The position numbers and the translations under genes were made by a program. DNA of 64,000 nucleotides from Bimastos eiseni (Eukaryota; Annelida; Clitellata; Crassiclitellata; Lumbricidae): assembly GCA_959347315.1 (NCBI GenBank), contig OY365813.1, positions 17,639,081-17,703,080 on the forward strand, given 5' to 3'. The notes under the pieces are model-generated. The model was not told where the DNA came from, did no database searches, and worked only from the letters and a program-made list of their open reading frames with translations. This document shows positions 54,644 to 64,000 of the stretch, one piece after another; within the stretch, counting starts at the first letter, position 1, and the number at the start of each line of letters is the position of its first letter.

Positions 54644-54877
54644 TTAAAACAGATAGGTTATGCAGGGCATTTCACTGTCCCTCTTGCTGCCAAACGTTAT
54701 CCTCAAAGAAAGCGAAGCCTCTGCTTCAACATACTCGTGCTGATAGTCTTCAATCTCAGGACTGCATTCACTTGGCATCTGTTGAACGAGGCAAGCAAGT
54801 AATGACCTCTCTAACATTTCAACAAATGCTCTATCAATTGAATCATTTAATTCACAGCTTAGCAAATACATGTACAT
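54644..54877 (-). CDS. Unrecognised small ORF
   Basis: 77 codons from ATG at 54877, with an acidic, protein-like composition (LNDSIDRAFVEMLERSLLAC, SPEIEDYQHEYVEAEASLS). I recognise no domain. It lies between the seven-finger gene and PRKDC on the same strand and does not overlap an identified repeat. It could be an exon of an unknown gene, an upstream ORF in a PRKDC leader, or chance. Confidence 0.2.
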   Translation of the reverse strand: MYMYLLSCELNDSIDRAFVEMLERSLLACLVQQMPSECSPEIEDYQHEYVEAEASLSLRITFGSKRDSEMPCITYLF

Positions 54878-54934
54878 CTCACTACCTCAGTTGACTTCAA
54901 TTTCAGTTAAAAAAACAGATTTCAATCTATAGGA

Positions 54935-55274
54935 CAGCGTTTCCCAATCTTTTTTGGCCGTGGAACCTGTTTGATTTTCAATTATTTTGGTCGAACTCCC
55001 ATCCAAAACGAAACATATTCTGTTGCAGATTCAATTATAGATTTAGGCCTAGATTTGATTAATAATTGCACAAAAATCGATTACAATGACATATGACCTC
55101 TCTTTCAAACAATGCTATACACAGATGTTAAGCGAAAAGCCTTCAATTAAACATTTTCACAATTTAGTTTAAATCGTTTGAAGCTTGTTGTTCACACTGA
55201 CAGCTTTGCGCGGAACCCTAGTCTTCACCTAACGGAACCCTAAGATTCCGCAGAACCCAGTTTGTGAAACGCTG
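54935..55274. mobile_element. hAT-type MITE with 8-bp target duplication
   Basis: A 340-bp unit beginning CAGCGTTTCCCAATCTTTTT and ending, reverse-complemented, CAGCGTTTCACAAACTGGGT. The flanks CTATAGGA (54927-54934) and CTCTAGGA (55275-55282) are an 8-bp duplication with one change, as expected of hAT elements. Non-autonomous, no coding capacity. Confidence 0.8.
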
Positions 55275-55892
55275 CTCTAGGACACGGCTGTGGTATAGTG
55301 CTGCACAAATAGCATTATAACTTAAAACTACTCTTACTTGTAATAAACAATTTTCAACTTGACTTGACAGGCATAATGTTTTCCCTGTGAGTAACAACTT
55401 CAAATAACATGGATGCATTACACAACTTACAGATTTTTCTGCAATACACAGTTATACACTAACCCTAAACCACATGATAAAACAGACAAGCCACAAACAG
55501 CAGTGTCTGTCAAATGTTCACAGAAGTGATGAAGTAAACTTCAATCAGCTATAAATTAGAAACAAAAACTCAAAAAACGTGGAATTTGTCTGCTCATTCT
55601 AGGCCTAACTTGGAAGATACGCCAACTTCCATTCATACCATAAAAATGCTTCCACAGAAGATGAAGAGTCCTCCACCAATTTCACATCTCCCTTAAAACG
55701 TCACGTTCAACCAACAATACCCCAAAGTCACACGGTCTACAGAAGCTTGGTTGATAATGTTTGAAGAAATCCCAACAAACTGAAACAGAGCGGTGACTTT
55801 CTAATTCCGTTTGTCATATCTAGGCAGAAAATGGAAAAATTCCAGAATCTGGGATTGGTGGATTCAGTGCATCGTCAATATTATATTAAATC

Positions 55893-56160
55893 ATGTCACT
55901 ACTGAAGTACGTCAAACGGAAGCACAGCCTGGATCCCTCGTTTCCAGTGGAACAAGAGACATTCACGCACGGCATATTCTACCATCAGGGACTGCCAGAG
56001 CTCTGGCAAGTGCAGCTTCGTGGGGTAAACAGTTCCTTCAAATTCTCACCATTCATCATCTACAAGCAGCATGGACCAGGAACTCTCATATGTTTCAACT
56101 GCTGATCAGGAGAACAATCTGATGGCCATATTCCACATCAGCGTGCAACACCAGTCTGCT
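55893..56160 (+). pseudogene. Possible retroelement gag-like ORF with broken zinc knuckle
   Basis: Plus-strand ORF of 70 codons ending HGPGTLICFNC then TGA; the frame after the stop continues GEQSDGHIPHQ. The pattern (ELWQVQLRGV, then a CFNC, then GH) is reminiscent of the segment before the CCHC knuckle in LINE ORF1 or ZCCHC3-like proteins. Decayed; family uncertain. Confidence 0.3.
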
Positions 56161-57347
56161 GCTTGAGCCTGTCTTCTGATTTTCGACATCACGTGAACCT
56201 GTCACTTGTAACAAGATCTCACATCATTTAGGTTGGCAGGGAGTTTGCCTTCAAGAGGTATTCAAAAGGCTGTATACAAGTGTCTAGTCACATACGCTCG
56301 TCCACACACACATGAACGTAAGCGTGCGTAATTTCTGACGAACGTGTCTTCTACCAGTCAAGTATTTCTGACTGGCTAGGATGTTCGTTAATTCGTGGTC
56401 ACATCATCAATATCATTCATGCAACCTCTGGGAACAAACATATCTATGAAAAACTCATAACTGACTTCAGGTGGCTAGCAGCTGATGTTCCATTCAGAGT
56501 TCCTGGTCATTATGTCATTGGAAGGTGCAAAATGACTTCACGGGTATGATGTCTACTGAAAAAAGTTCAATGCATCGAACAGCTGACATCACACTAGAAA
56601 ATTCCAAAGCTTCTGGGTATATATAACTAATAGTCCAATCTGTATGCAATTCAGTAATGGATACATGCAATAATTTCATGTAGCCAATAAGGACTTTTCA
56701 CAAAGTTCTGAAAGCTGATGCAACCTAAATCTGCCCAAATATTCTTTCCTTGACTAACTATGTTTTTCAGGCTGGAAACACAGTTTGTGCTGGGACAGAA
56801 CAATGGATACGTCAACCAGAGTCGGAAACAGTCCATGCCAATATCAAGAACAAGTTCTGCCAATGAATTCATAGAACAAAAGCAAAACACCAAACGTATT
56901 CAGAAAACCTAAAGGACTTCAACGCACAAGAAGTTTGGAGAGTAACGACGAGTAGTTGTGATGGAACTGAACTAGACAGAAATCTTTCTTCTCTTTGGAT
57001 GCACAATTGGCTCGCTACAGGTCTTAGTCACCAGGTTTCATTATCTGACTTCAAGGAAGATATACATTTGCTTTAACAATACCAAAGCATCCTAGGCTGC
57101 TTTCCAATTAACTTATCAATGAAATCCTAGACAATTTGGAGGAACTCCTCCTTCAGACGCACAGATTTCACTTGGTAGAACACAGGTGCCACACCAAATT
57201 GATACAATGTAGTTCAGATTACTTTTCTTCCAAAAACATTTTAAGAAAATCTGTGGTTCAGACAATTCTGAGAAAGATTGTCAATTTTCATTTGCTGGAC
57301 AGTCTTACATACTGCTTAAATTATCATCTCCTATGAAACTGTAATAA

Positions 57348-57353
57348 TTTATT
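57348..57353 (-). terminator. Candidate polyadenylation signal for the seven-finger gene
   Basis: AATAAA on the minus strand, about 240 nt past the stop codon at 57595. No other canonical hexamer was noticed between. The position is typical, but AATAAA is common in AT-rich DNA. Confidence 0.4.
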
Positions 57354-57594
57354 TGATAAGATGCTATCAGTTATCTCGCACTGATTCAAGTATTTCACAC
57401 GAGAAAATGCATTGCTGCATTGCCAGGTTTTTGTATAGAGATTACATCACTGCCATTTGAATATGGTATTTTAGCTTGAAAAGTTTCATGGTAAATTGTC
57501 ATCTGCATGGCTTTTGTCTTTGAATGAACCTTCAGACTATAAATTTAATAGCGCGGAGAAACAGTGTTTAAATAGCATGCTCCTTTTTTCTTTC

Positions 57595-58299
57595 TTATCC
57601 AGTGTGGGTTGCAGTGTGTCTTTTGAGATGGCCAATCTGCGCAAATGTTTTGTGACACAGCTGGCATTTGTATGGCTTTTCGCCGGTATGGGTTCTCATG
57701 TGCCTCCTCAGGTGATCAACCTGTGCAAATGCCTTGGTACAGAGCTGACATTTGTGTGGTTTCTCTCCAGTATGCATTCTCGTGTGGGTGTTCAGATAGC
57801 CGATCTGTGCGAACGTCTTCTGACACAGCTGGCACTTGAAGCGCTTTTCGTCAGTGTGAGTTTTTGTGTGCCTCTTCAGATGACCGCCCTGCTTGAATGC
57901 CTTGTGGCACAGCTGGCACATGTATGGCTTCTCCCCAGTGTGGGTTCTCATGTGCCTCTTCAGATGATCGCTCTGCGCAAATGCCTTCGGACACAGCTGG
58001 CATTTGTACGGCTTTTCTCCTGTATGGGTTCTCATGTGCGTCTTGAGATGATCTGCCTGTGCAAACGCTTTGTAGCACAGCTGGCACTTGTACGGTTTCT
58101 CACCCGTGTGGGTCCTCATGTGTCTGCGCAGCCGATCGACCTGCGCAAACGACTTGTAGCATAACTGACATTTGTGCTGTTTGTCCACAATAATGACTTT
58201 CTTGTCTTCATTGATGAGGCTCAGTGTCTGCCTCTCGGTCAGATTGTCGTTCTGGAGAAAGCTCGTGCACAGGAAATGCATATCTGTTGTCGTGTTCAT
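57595..58299 (-). CDS. C2H2 zinc-finger protein, seven fingers
   Basis: Probable sequence-specific DNA-binding protein of the nucleus. From the ATG at 58297-58299 the ORF gives 234 residues; the frame stays open to 58338 without another ATG, so an upstream coding exon is possible. After about 50 residues without a recognised domain come seven C2H2 fingers of the CQLCxKxFAQ...H type, joined by TGEKPYK-like linkers; the linker between fingers 4 and 5 is altered to TDEKRFK. Helix residues -1 to 6 are QVDRLRR, QADHLKT, QSDHLKR, QGGHLKR, QIGYLNT, QVDHLRR and QIGHLKR. No KRAB, BTB or SCAN domain is visible. It is a paralogue of the six-finger gene at 63310-63969, sharing the KMNT start, finger order at both ends and the HT-x-stop tail. 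Confidence 0.92.
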   Translation of the reverse strand: MNTTTDMHFLCTSFLQNDNLTERQTLSLINEDKKVIIVDKQHKCQLCYKSFAQVDRLRRHMRTHTGEKPYKCQLCYKAFAQADHLKTHMRTHTGEKPYKCQLCPKAFAQSDHLKRHMRTHTGEKPYMCQLCHKAFKQGGHLKRHTKTHTDEKRFKCQLCQKTFAQIGYLNTHTRMHTGEKPHKCQLCTKAFAQVDHLRRHMRTHTGEKPYKCQLCHKTFAQIGHLKRHTATHTG

Positions 58300-58534
58300 C
58301 TTACCGACGTCCAGTATTTCGCATTCCAAGGTACTCAAAAACTTACTCGAGAGACAGACAGGACACGTGCTCTATGTGTTGACGACTCTTTATTTTGATT
58401 CACTGTGTCAGATCTTTAAGAACATGCATGCCTCTTCAAATGTTTTGTTTTATTCTGCCTTGGCAACTGTGCACTGGAAGATCTTTTATTTCTGTGAGTA
58501 AAAGCAACAATCAATCAATCAATCAATTAATAAA

Positions 58535-58690
58535 ACTTAATAAAGTTAAGAAATCTACTTAGAGGCTTTCCCAGTCCAACCACGGCCAAAGATTTAAGAG
58601 AAGAGAAGACAGAGGATGAGGAGTTCCTAGGTAAAGGCTGGAGGAAGCCAATTCCAAGTCTTTAAAGCAAGCAGGCACAAAGATGTCCTA
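58535..58690 (-). mobile_element. LINE 3' end (recurrent family), minus orientation
   Basis: Reverse complement shows the coding remnant, then GGTTGGACTGGGAAAGCCTC and a TAG. Lies just upstream of the seven-finger gene. One of a few copies on the minus strand; shorter ones are near 29815-29880, 34150-34200 and 36900-36965. Confidence 0.65.
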
Positions 58691-59869
58691 TTCCACTGAT
58701 TATGCCTTCATAATCTAACCATTAATCATTTCATCTATACTATCATTGCAAGCCATAGCAGCACAATCTTCAAAAACCTGATGAATATTCAATCAACTGC
58801 AATAAGTGGATCTCAAACTTCTTTACACACTACCCGGGTCATAGATGAGATTGGCAGCAGAATTGCTAATACAGAAGATGTTCTAATAAAACAGGGAATT
58901 ATTTAAGTAAAAGCCAAAAAATCCACGAATCACAGTATTAACACACGATTCCTTTATCGTTAATTGAGTTAACACCAGGTAGCAAAAAATGTTAGCATAT
59001 GACTTGAACCTACATTGGAATATTTCTAATGGTGTATAACAATTTTGTTCACATTAATTACACAAATTTAAGCTTTACTCTATTCTGATACATCTCTTGA
59101 ACTTATAAAACATTACAAGAGTTTGTTTCTTACTTTTGAAAAGGAATATCAGCAAAGGATAGAATACTGCTTGAAAATCTGAGGAACCCAAGGCATAGCC
59201 ATATATAAATCTTCTGTGGCCGAATATTTCACTACTTAAGGTGAGCCGATCTGACGGCAGAACCAATGCCATGAATAAAAACCGAAACCAAATGTATGCC
59301 GATTTTAAAACAGATATTATAATGAAATGTGGAAACAAATCCTCACCATTTCTGTGGAACACCATGGCAACACTAATGCAGAGCACAATCATCAAAAGTA
59401 TTTTTTTTCAAAACAGCAGCAACAAACAACCAAATTTGAATATTCAGGCTCTGCATAAACAAAAACATACCGCCCTACAATCTGATCAATGCTGCACAGA
59501 AGTCTAAGAAGACAAGTTGCAAATAAACTAATGACTGTAATAGTTGCAACTCTGAAATCAAATAAATGTGTCTCCTTCTAAAAAAATCATTATTACGACA
59601 TTTGCTAATAGGGGTTGTAATTGTGTAGATCTAATTGGTTCTGCACAATTTTTCCACCAAGAGCTGATTAAAGCGTAGTGCAATAATTAAAGCTGGTAAT
59701 TCGACGATCCCAGTCTCAAAAGCCATTCAATAAATGACGTCATTACGATAAAATTAAATATGTCTCAACATCTCGTTCAATTATTTTACTTACTTCCAGC
59801 GTGCAAAAACTACGAATAACACGAAGAGCCAAAAATTTTACACACATTATTTTTGCATTTATCTCCTTT

Positions 59870-59950
59870 GTCCGATTTCTGAAACATGGCGGCTGATACA
59901 AATTATGAAAACGCATCCGAAAGGCGATCGGGATGATAATTTATAGAGCG
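59870..59950. promoter_or_regulatory. Possible promoter segment with an ACATGGCGGC motif
   Basis: A small CpG-containing patch in AT-rich intergenic DNA, with ACATGGCGGC at about 59885-59894, a YY1-like motif often found at animal transcription starts. It is about 1.6 kb upstream of the seven-finger gene. On the plus strand the ATG opens only a 16-codon ORF. Low confidence. Confidence 0.2.
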
Positions 59951-60719
59951 CAATTATAATAAACAGCGTCCTTATTAGTTCAGTTAATCGCGCTATTTTA
60001 TGTCATATTTAATGGAATTATATGATTCTAAGCTTATTAATTTGCTCTCACTTTATTATAAAAAGCAAAAAACTTGTACCCGTTACAAGTTCGATCCATC
60101 TTTGAAGGCCAATTGACGAAACCTGATACAGTGTCACCTAGCGTTTGAATTAAGTTTCTTTGTTGCATACTAGTCGTATTCCTAATCCTATTGTTTTTTT
60201 CAGCGCCCACGAAAGATAAATCGTTTTTAAATTAGTTCATTCGCGGGCTAAACCCATAACCTCGGTACTGTGTCCCACAATTAAAATTTAAAAACTTTTA
60301 CACAATTGAATTGTCTATGAAACGCCACTACACCGCTCATCTGAGCATTCTCATCAAATCACCCTACAATCTTTCCAAAGACAGTTTCGATTACACCAGG
60401 ACAATTCCCAAACTACAGCTTGTTCTTTTATAAGAACACTTTGATTATGCCAAGTCAAGTTGCTCTGAATAGACCGCTTCACACATCATACTCCCTATCC
60501 CTGTGTAATATTTTGCACTAGTTTAAATAATTCCTAATCCTTCAATTGCAGTGTGGCATTTTGAATGTTGGCGATTTGAATGCTAATCATAATTCCTATA
60601 TCTCCAAATTAGTTTTATTCAAAGTGGCCAAAAATACATCAACTGATACAAAAGTAATGTTATTTATATAATGACTATCTCCTTGTAATGTACTATCAAA
60701 TACTCTACAATTCTATTTG

Positions 60720-61035
60720 GCAGCCTATCTTTTCCTTTGCTTTTCTCAAAATTTGCTAGACCTTGGGCACTGGGAGCATTCCTGAACAGTTCACCCTACT
60801 AGAGGCTTTGTACAAATGCCTAAATACAATACAGTACAATAATGCACAATCTTGATATATCCTAGCCATCCCAGAATTGGATTTCTATTAGCCAAAACCT
60901 CAAAATAATATTTTAGATTCGGCATAGGACTAACTGTAACTGTCTAATTAGTAATCTGTAGTTATCGTAACCATTGTAACAAGCTGCGTTTTGCCAGCAT
61001 GTCTGAATAAACGAAAATTGATTGATTGATTAGAC
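60720..61035 (+). mobile_element. LINE 3' ends between the zinc-finger genes
   Basis: A family tail at 60720-60845 (ACTGGGAGCATTCCTGAACA, (ATAC)n end) is followed at about 60950-61030 by a different repeat end, CTGAATAAACGAAAATTG with (ATTG)n. Confidence 0.55.
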
Positions 61036-63080
61036 ACATAAGGATTATTGGTACCTTCAATGGACACATAATGATAACGCCTGCAAAGATTGCCCATTCC
61101 GAGCAGCACAGCTTTCTCCAAATGCTAGAATGCTTCCTACCTCATGTACAAACAATGAAAAGAAAATAACTGCAAAGAGAAAGGAAAACTTAACAGCCAG
61201 TCAGCATAAAGAAACAAAAGCTGTAAAAATCATTGTTGATGACACTGAACAGTGCATTAGTATCAGGATACTTGAATGGCTAATCAAGCAAAGAACTCTT
61301 ATCAAAAGGACACCACAGTGCATTGAATTTGGCATAATGATTGTCTGATTTCTTATACTGCACATGTTCTAAAAGAAATAAGATAAGGACACAGCAGAAT
61401 TGCCCAAGAATGAACAAGAGTTCATACTACATGTGACTGCATGAAAATACTGCTAGCTGCAAATGCCGATACAATGATTCTGAACTCTAACTCTAAACAA
61501 ATGTTCATTCTGCACCTCCAGGCATTGTCACATGGCAAAACCGTATATTCTGAAGTCTTTTGTGAAATGTTTCCATCAACGAGACTTATGTAAACTTTCA
61601 ATGGATTGGTTCACAAAGGCAGCCATAATATGCGAGATTACTCTAGAAGTTTGTACTGATAATGAACATGCAGTTCTTCAATAAGTCAAATGAATCGCGT
61701 TGGCAATGTTTGACTGCACTGGTACTGTTCGAGATGTCAGTCTTTGGCATTATTTGATGATGTATCAATTCATGAATTTCACAAATTCAGCATGGCTTTT
61801 GTACGTCTTGTTCCAGCAATCACGCCATTTTGAGGCCGTAACACAAGATACTGTTCGTGTGATTACAAAGGATTGTAATCATTAATAATCACAAAACCAA
61901 TTTCTCTTCTTTGTAGCACAAGTCTCATTGTTGTTTAATAGCTGTTCCTCATGCAAAAGAAAAGCATCATGGCAAAATGTTAAGTCAGTGACCATGCATG
62001 AAAGTGAACATACACATCATTTCGAAAATATCATTTCGAAAATGGCATGTCGTTAATTACAAATTGCTTAGTAATTCACACTTGGTCCTGGGATCTAAAT
62101 TCCTGTGTTCTAATCAAACTGACAAATTTGTAGATCAAAGTTCCTTTGACTTTTCACATGTTTGTAGATCCTCTAAGCAATTCCTGTATTCCAGAGCTAT
62201 GCCTTATTTGTAGACCTTTGTAGATACAGAAGCCCGTGTATCACTACATGATTTTCTCATTGATGTCGGCACTGACCGGCAACAGAAACAGTGTTACAAG
62301 CAGTGCATCATCTCAAGCATCTGCTTTTTGTTTACATTCAGCAAATGAAATCAAGAAAACATCTTTTTTCCACGACTGATTCTTCGAGTTGACATATCTC
62401 ATCCTGACGGCCTTTAAGCATCTGTTAACAACATCTGCCCTCCTGTTACACCTGTAACTAATGATTTACTAAGAGAACTATTGTACAAATACATATCTGG
62501 GTGCTTCTCAAATAAGCCATAAAAATAAACAGAATGGTGCCTATGTTTGGCCAGTTCACATGAGGTCAACTCAAGAAGAATGGCTGACTGCAAACAATCC
62601 TACGAGTGTATGCCAACTTCAATTCCGTGGTGGGCAGCAACAGCACTCAGGAAACAGACAGATCAAAAGCAAGTACTTTGTCAAGCAATGCAGTGAATTA
62701 TACTTTATTTCTCCTATTTGCAATACGTAGTGCCATTTGGTACATATGTAGCAATTGTGCTTGATTGACTAGATTCGAGGCCTCAAGATAGTAGCGGATA
62801 AGGTCTCAGAGCAGAGTTGAACTCGCCTAGGTTGCAATCGTCTATAGTAAATTCGATTGTCTCTGGAAGCTTAACAGCGAGAGACAATGCGGACAAGAGG
62901 CCCTTGGACATTAGAAACTAACATTTGCTTCAGGTTTTGAGAATGAGGACTTGCTCGAGATCAGAACACAATAGCAGCCCATCACGAACACACTAGAAAA
63001 CAGAGCAAATGTGCAGGGATACGTATAAGTATGACTTTCTTTTAAATTGTCTTTTTAAAAGTTACAGCACAGACCTCAGA

Positions 63081-63086
63081 TTTATT
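63081..63086 (-). terminator. Candidate polyadenylation signal for the six-finger gene
   Basis: AATAAA on the minus strand about 225 nt past the stop at 63310. Position is plausible; sequence context alone cannot confirm use. Confidence 0.35.
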
Positions 63087-63309
63087 TCAGAATGCTTGCT
63101 TGTCAACACATTCTAGTATTATCCTTGGCATGAAAAGATCTTCTCTGCTAACTCCATGACTATGATTTATTTTCAGAACCATATACTATGCGCTAGCCTT
63201 TTGGCAGCCATATTTACGTTGTGACAAATTGTCTCCAGTTAATATTTTCACCTACACACTGAAAATATAGCAGTGCAGAAATGCTAATAGGTTGACACGT
63301 GTCTCAGCT

Positions 63310-63969
63310 TCAACAAGTATGACTCCTAGCATGCCTCTTCAGATGGTCGATCTGTGCAAACGTCTTGTGGCATAACTGACACATATACGGTTTCTCACCA
63401 GTATGCGTTCTCATGTGTCTCTTCAGATGGTCGGCCTGTGAAAATGCCTTGTTGCAACACTGGCATTTATATGGTTTCTCCCCCGTATGTGTCCTCTGGT
63501 GAGTCTTCAGATGGTCGATCTGTGTGAACATCTTGTGACATAGCTGACACGCGTACGGCTTTTCGCCAGTGTGGATCCTGATGTGCCGCTTCAGATGGTC
63601 GCCCTGCGCAAACGCTTTCGGACACAGCTGACATTTGTATGGCTTCTCCCCGAGATGCGTCCGCATGTGCGTCTTGAGGTGGTCCACCTGAGCAAACGAT
63701 TTCTGACACAGCTGGCATTTGTAGGGTTTCTCTCCAGTATGGATTCTCATGTGTCTCCTCAGGTGATCGACTTGGGAAAAGGTCTTGTGGCACACTTGGC
63801 ATGCGTGACGCTTCTCCCCATGAACCATTTTCTTTTCTTCGGTGACAAAACTCAAGTCCTGACTGTCCGGTAAACTGTCGCTTGGATGAAAGTGGCCACA
63901 TTGGCAGTGCTTTTCACCAATGGTGTTCATCTTCGTAAAACTGAATTCCCCAGAATCTGGGGAAACCAT
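63310..63969 (-). CDS. C2H2 zinc-finger protein, six fingers
   Basis: Probable nuclear DNA-binding protein of 219 residues, ATG at 63967-63969; an in-frame ATG 13 codons later (KMNT) aligns with the start of the neighbouring paralogue and is an alternative. An N-terminal region of about 54 residues includes CQCGHFH, then six C2H2 fingers with standard TGEKPYK linkers except LGEKPYK between fingers 2 and 3. Helices are QVDHLRR, QVDHLKT, QGDHLKR, QIDHLKT, QADHLKR and QIDHLKR, even more uniform than in the paralogue. The gene is close to the right edge, so upstream exons and the promoter are out of view. It arose with the 57.6 kb gene by tandem duplication, with gain or loss of one finger. Confidence 0.92.
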   Translation of the reverse strand: MVSPDSGEFSFTKMNTIGEKHCQCGHFHPSDSLPDSQDLSFVTEEKKMVHGEKRHACQVCHKTFSQVDHLRRHMRIHTGEKPYKCQLCQKSFAQVDHLKTHMRTHLGEKPYKCQLCPKAFAQGDHLKRHIRIHTGEKPYACQLCHKMFTQIDHLKTHQRTHTGEKPYKCQCCNKAFSQADHLKRHMRTHTGEKPYMCQLCHKTFAQIDHLKRHARSHTC

Positions 63970-64000
63970 ATCAAAATGTACTCTTCTACACTCAGTGCAA

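Larger units (their letters stand above)
50981..57594. other. Intergenic region between PRKDC and the seven-finger gene
   Basis: About 6.6 kb without a convincing gene. It holds hAT-like and LINE fragments at 51.6-51.9 kb, a weak repeat near 52.37-52.75 kb, a LINE tail at 54.2 kb, the hAT MITE at 54.94 kb and a possible gag-like ORF at 55.9 kb. I see nothing recognisable at 53.0-54.1 kb or 56.2-57.3 kb. Confidence 0.6.
58339..63309. other. Intergenic region between the two zinc-finger genes
   Basis: About 5 kb. Apart from LINE ends at 58.5 and 60.7-61.0 kb and a possible promoter patch at 59.9 kb, I see no feature; short ORFs near 59.1, 61.2, 61.7 and 62.0 kb have no recognisable similarity. 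Non-coding 5' exons of the seven-finger gene may lie here. Confidence 0.55.

Noticed and set aside
57496..58164. Long plus-strand ORF (222 codons) opposite the seven-finger gene
   Set aside because: It is the antisense of regularly repeated zinc-finger codons; the repeat keeps the opposite frame open. The minus-strand finger consensus explains the sequence fully.
63571..63873. Plus-strand ORF opposite the six-finger gene
   Set aside because: Same antisense effect of repeated finger codons.
1..64000. CRISPR array, bacterial operon or plasmid-like features
   Set aside because: Tandem repeats present have no unique spacers of constant length, and spliced genes show the DNA is eukaryotic.

Overview
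The window is animal nuclear DNA: AT-rich, intron-dense, and full of transposon remnants, microsatellites and minisatellites. No bacterial or viral gene organisation is visible. The main gene matches DNA-PKcs closely in its conserved stretches but diverges in its loops, and the LINE, SINE and MITE complement is not one I recognise from vertebrates. A non-vertebrate metazoan is most likely; I cannot name the phylum.

Positions 50980 down to 570 (minus strand) carry the amino-terminal two thirds of PRKDC, the catalytic subunit of DNA-dependent protein kinase. I resolved 67 coding exons by matching splice sites, reading phase and similarity to the vertebrate protein as I know it. They sum to 8,875 nt, about 2,958 codons, from the initiator ATG through the N-HEAT and M-HEAT solenoid to the edge of the FAT domain. 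The rest of FAT, the PI3K-like kinase domain and FATC must lie to the left of position 1. The reading frame stays open throughout, so this looks like a functional gene. Three introns use GC instead of GT donors, one junction (exon 37/38) is ambiguous, and two small internal duplications copy exon sequence into introns.

Positions 50981-57594 and 58339-63309 are intergenic, with decayed mobile elements (a hAT-type MITE with its target duplication, LINE 3' ends, a possible zinc-knuckle ORF). Two paralogous C2H2 zinc-finger genes follow, also on the minus strand: one with 7 fingers (57595-58299) and one with 6 (63310-63969). Nearly all their recognition helices have the same QxDHLKR-like contact residues, which predicts binding to GGA-type repeats.

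Inside the PRKDC introns are a solo LTR with a perfect 5-bp target duplication, two concentric terminal-inverted-repeat elements, several tRNA-derived SINEs, and about two dozen copies of one LINE 3' end, mostly antisense to the gene. I found no CRISPR array, rRNA, convincing functional tRNA or operon-like cluster. I did not find a clearly new biological system; the best leads are the GC-AG introns, the exon duplications and the uniform zinc-finger pair.
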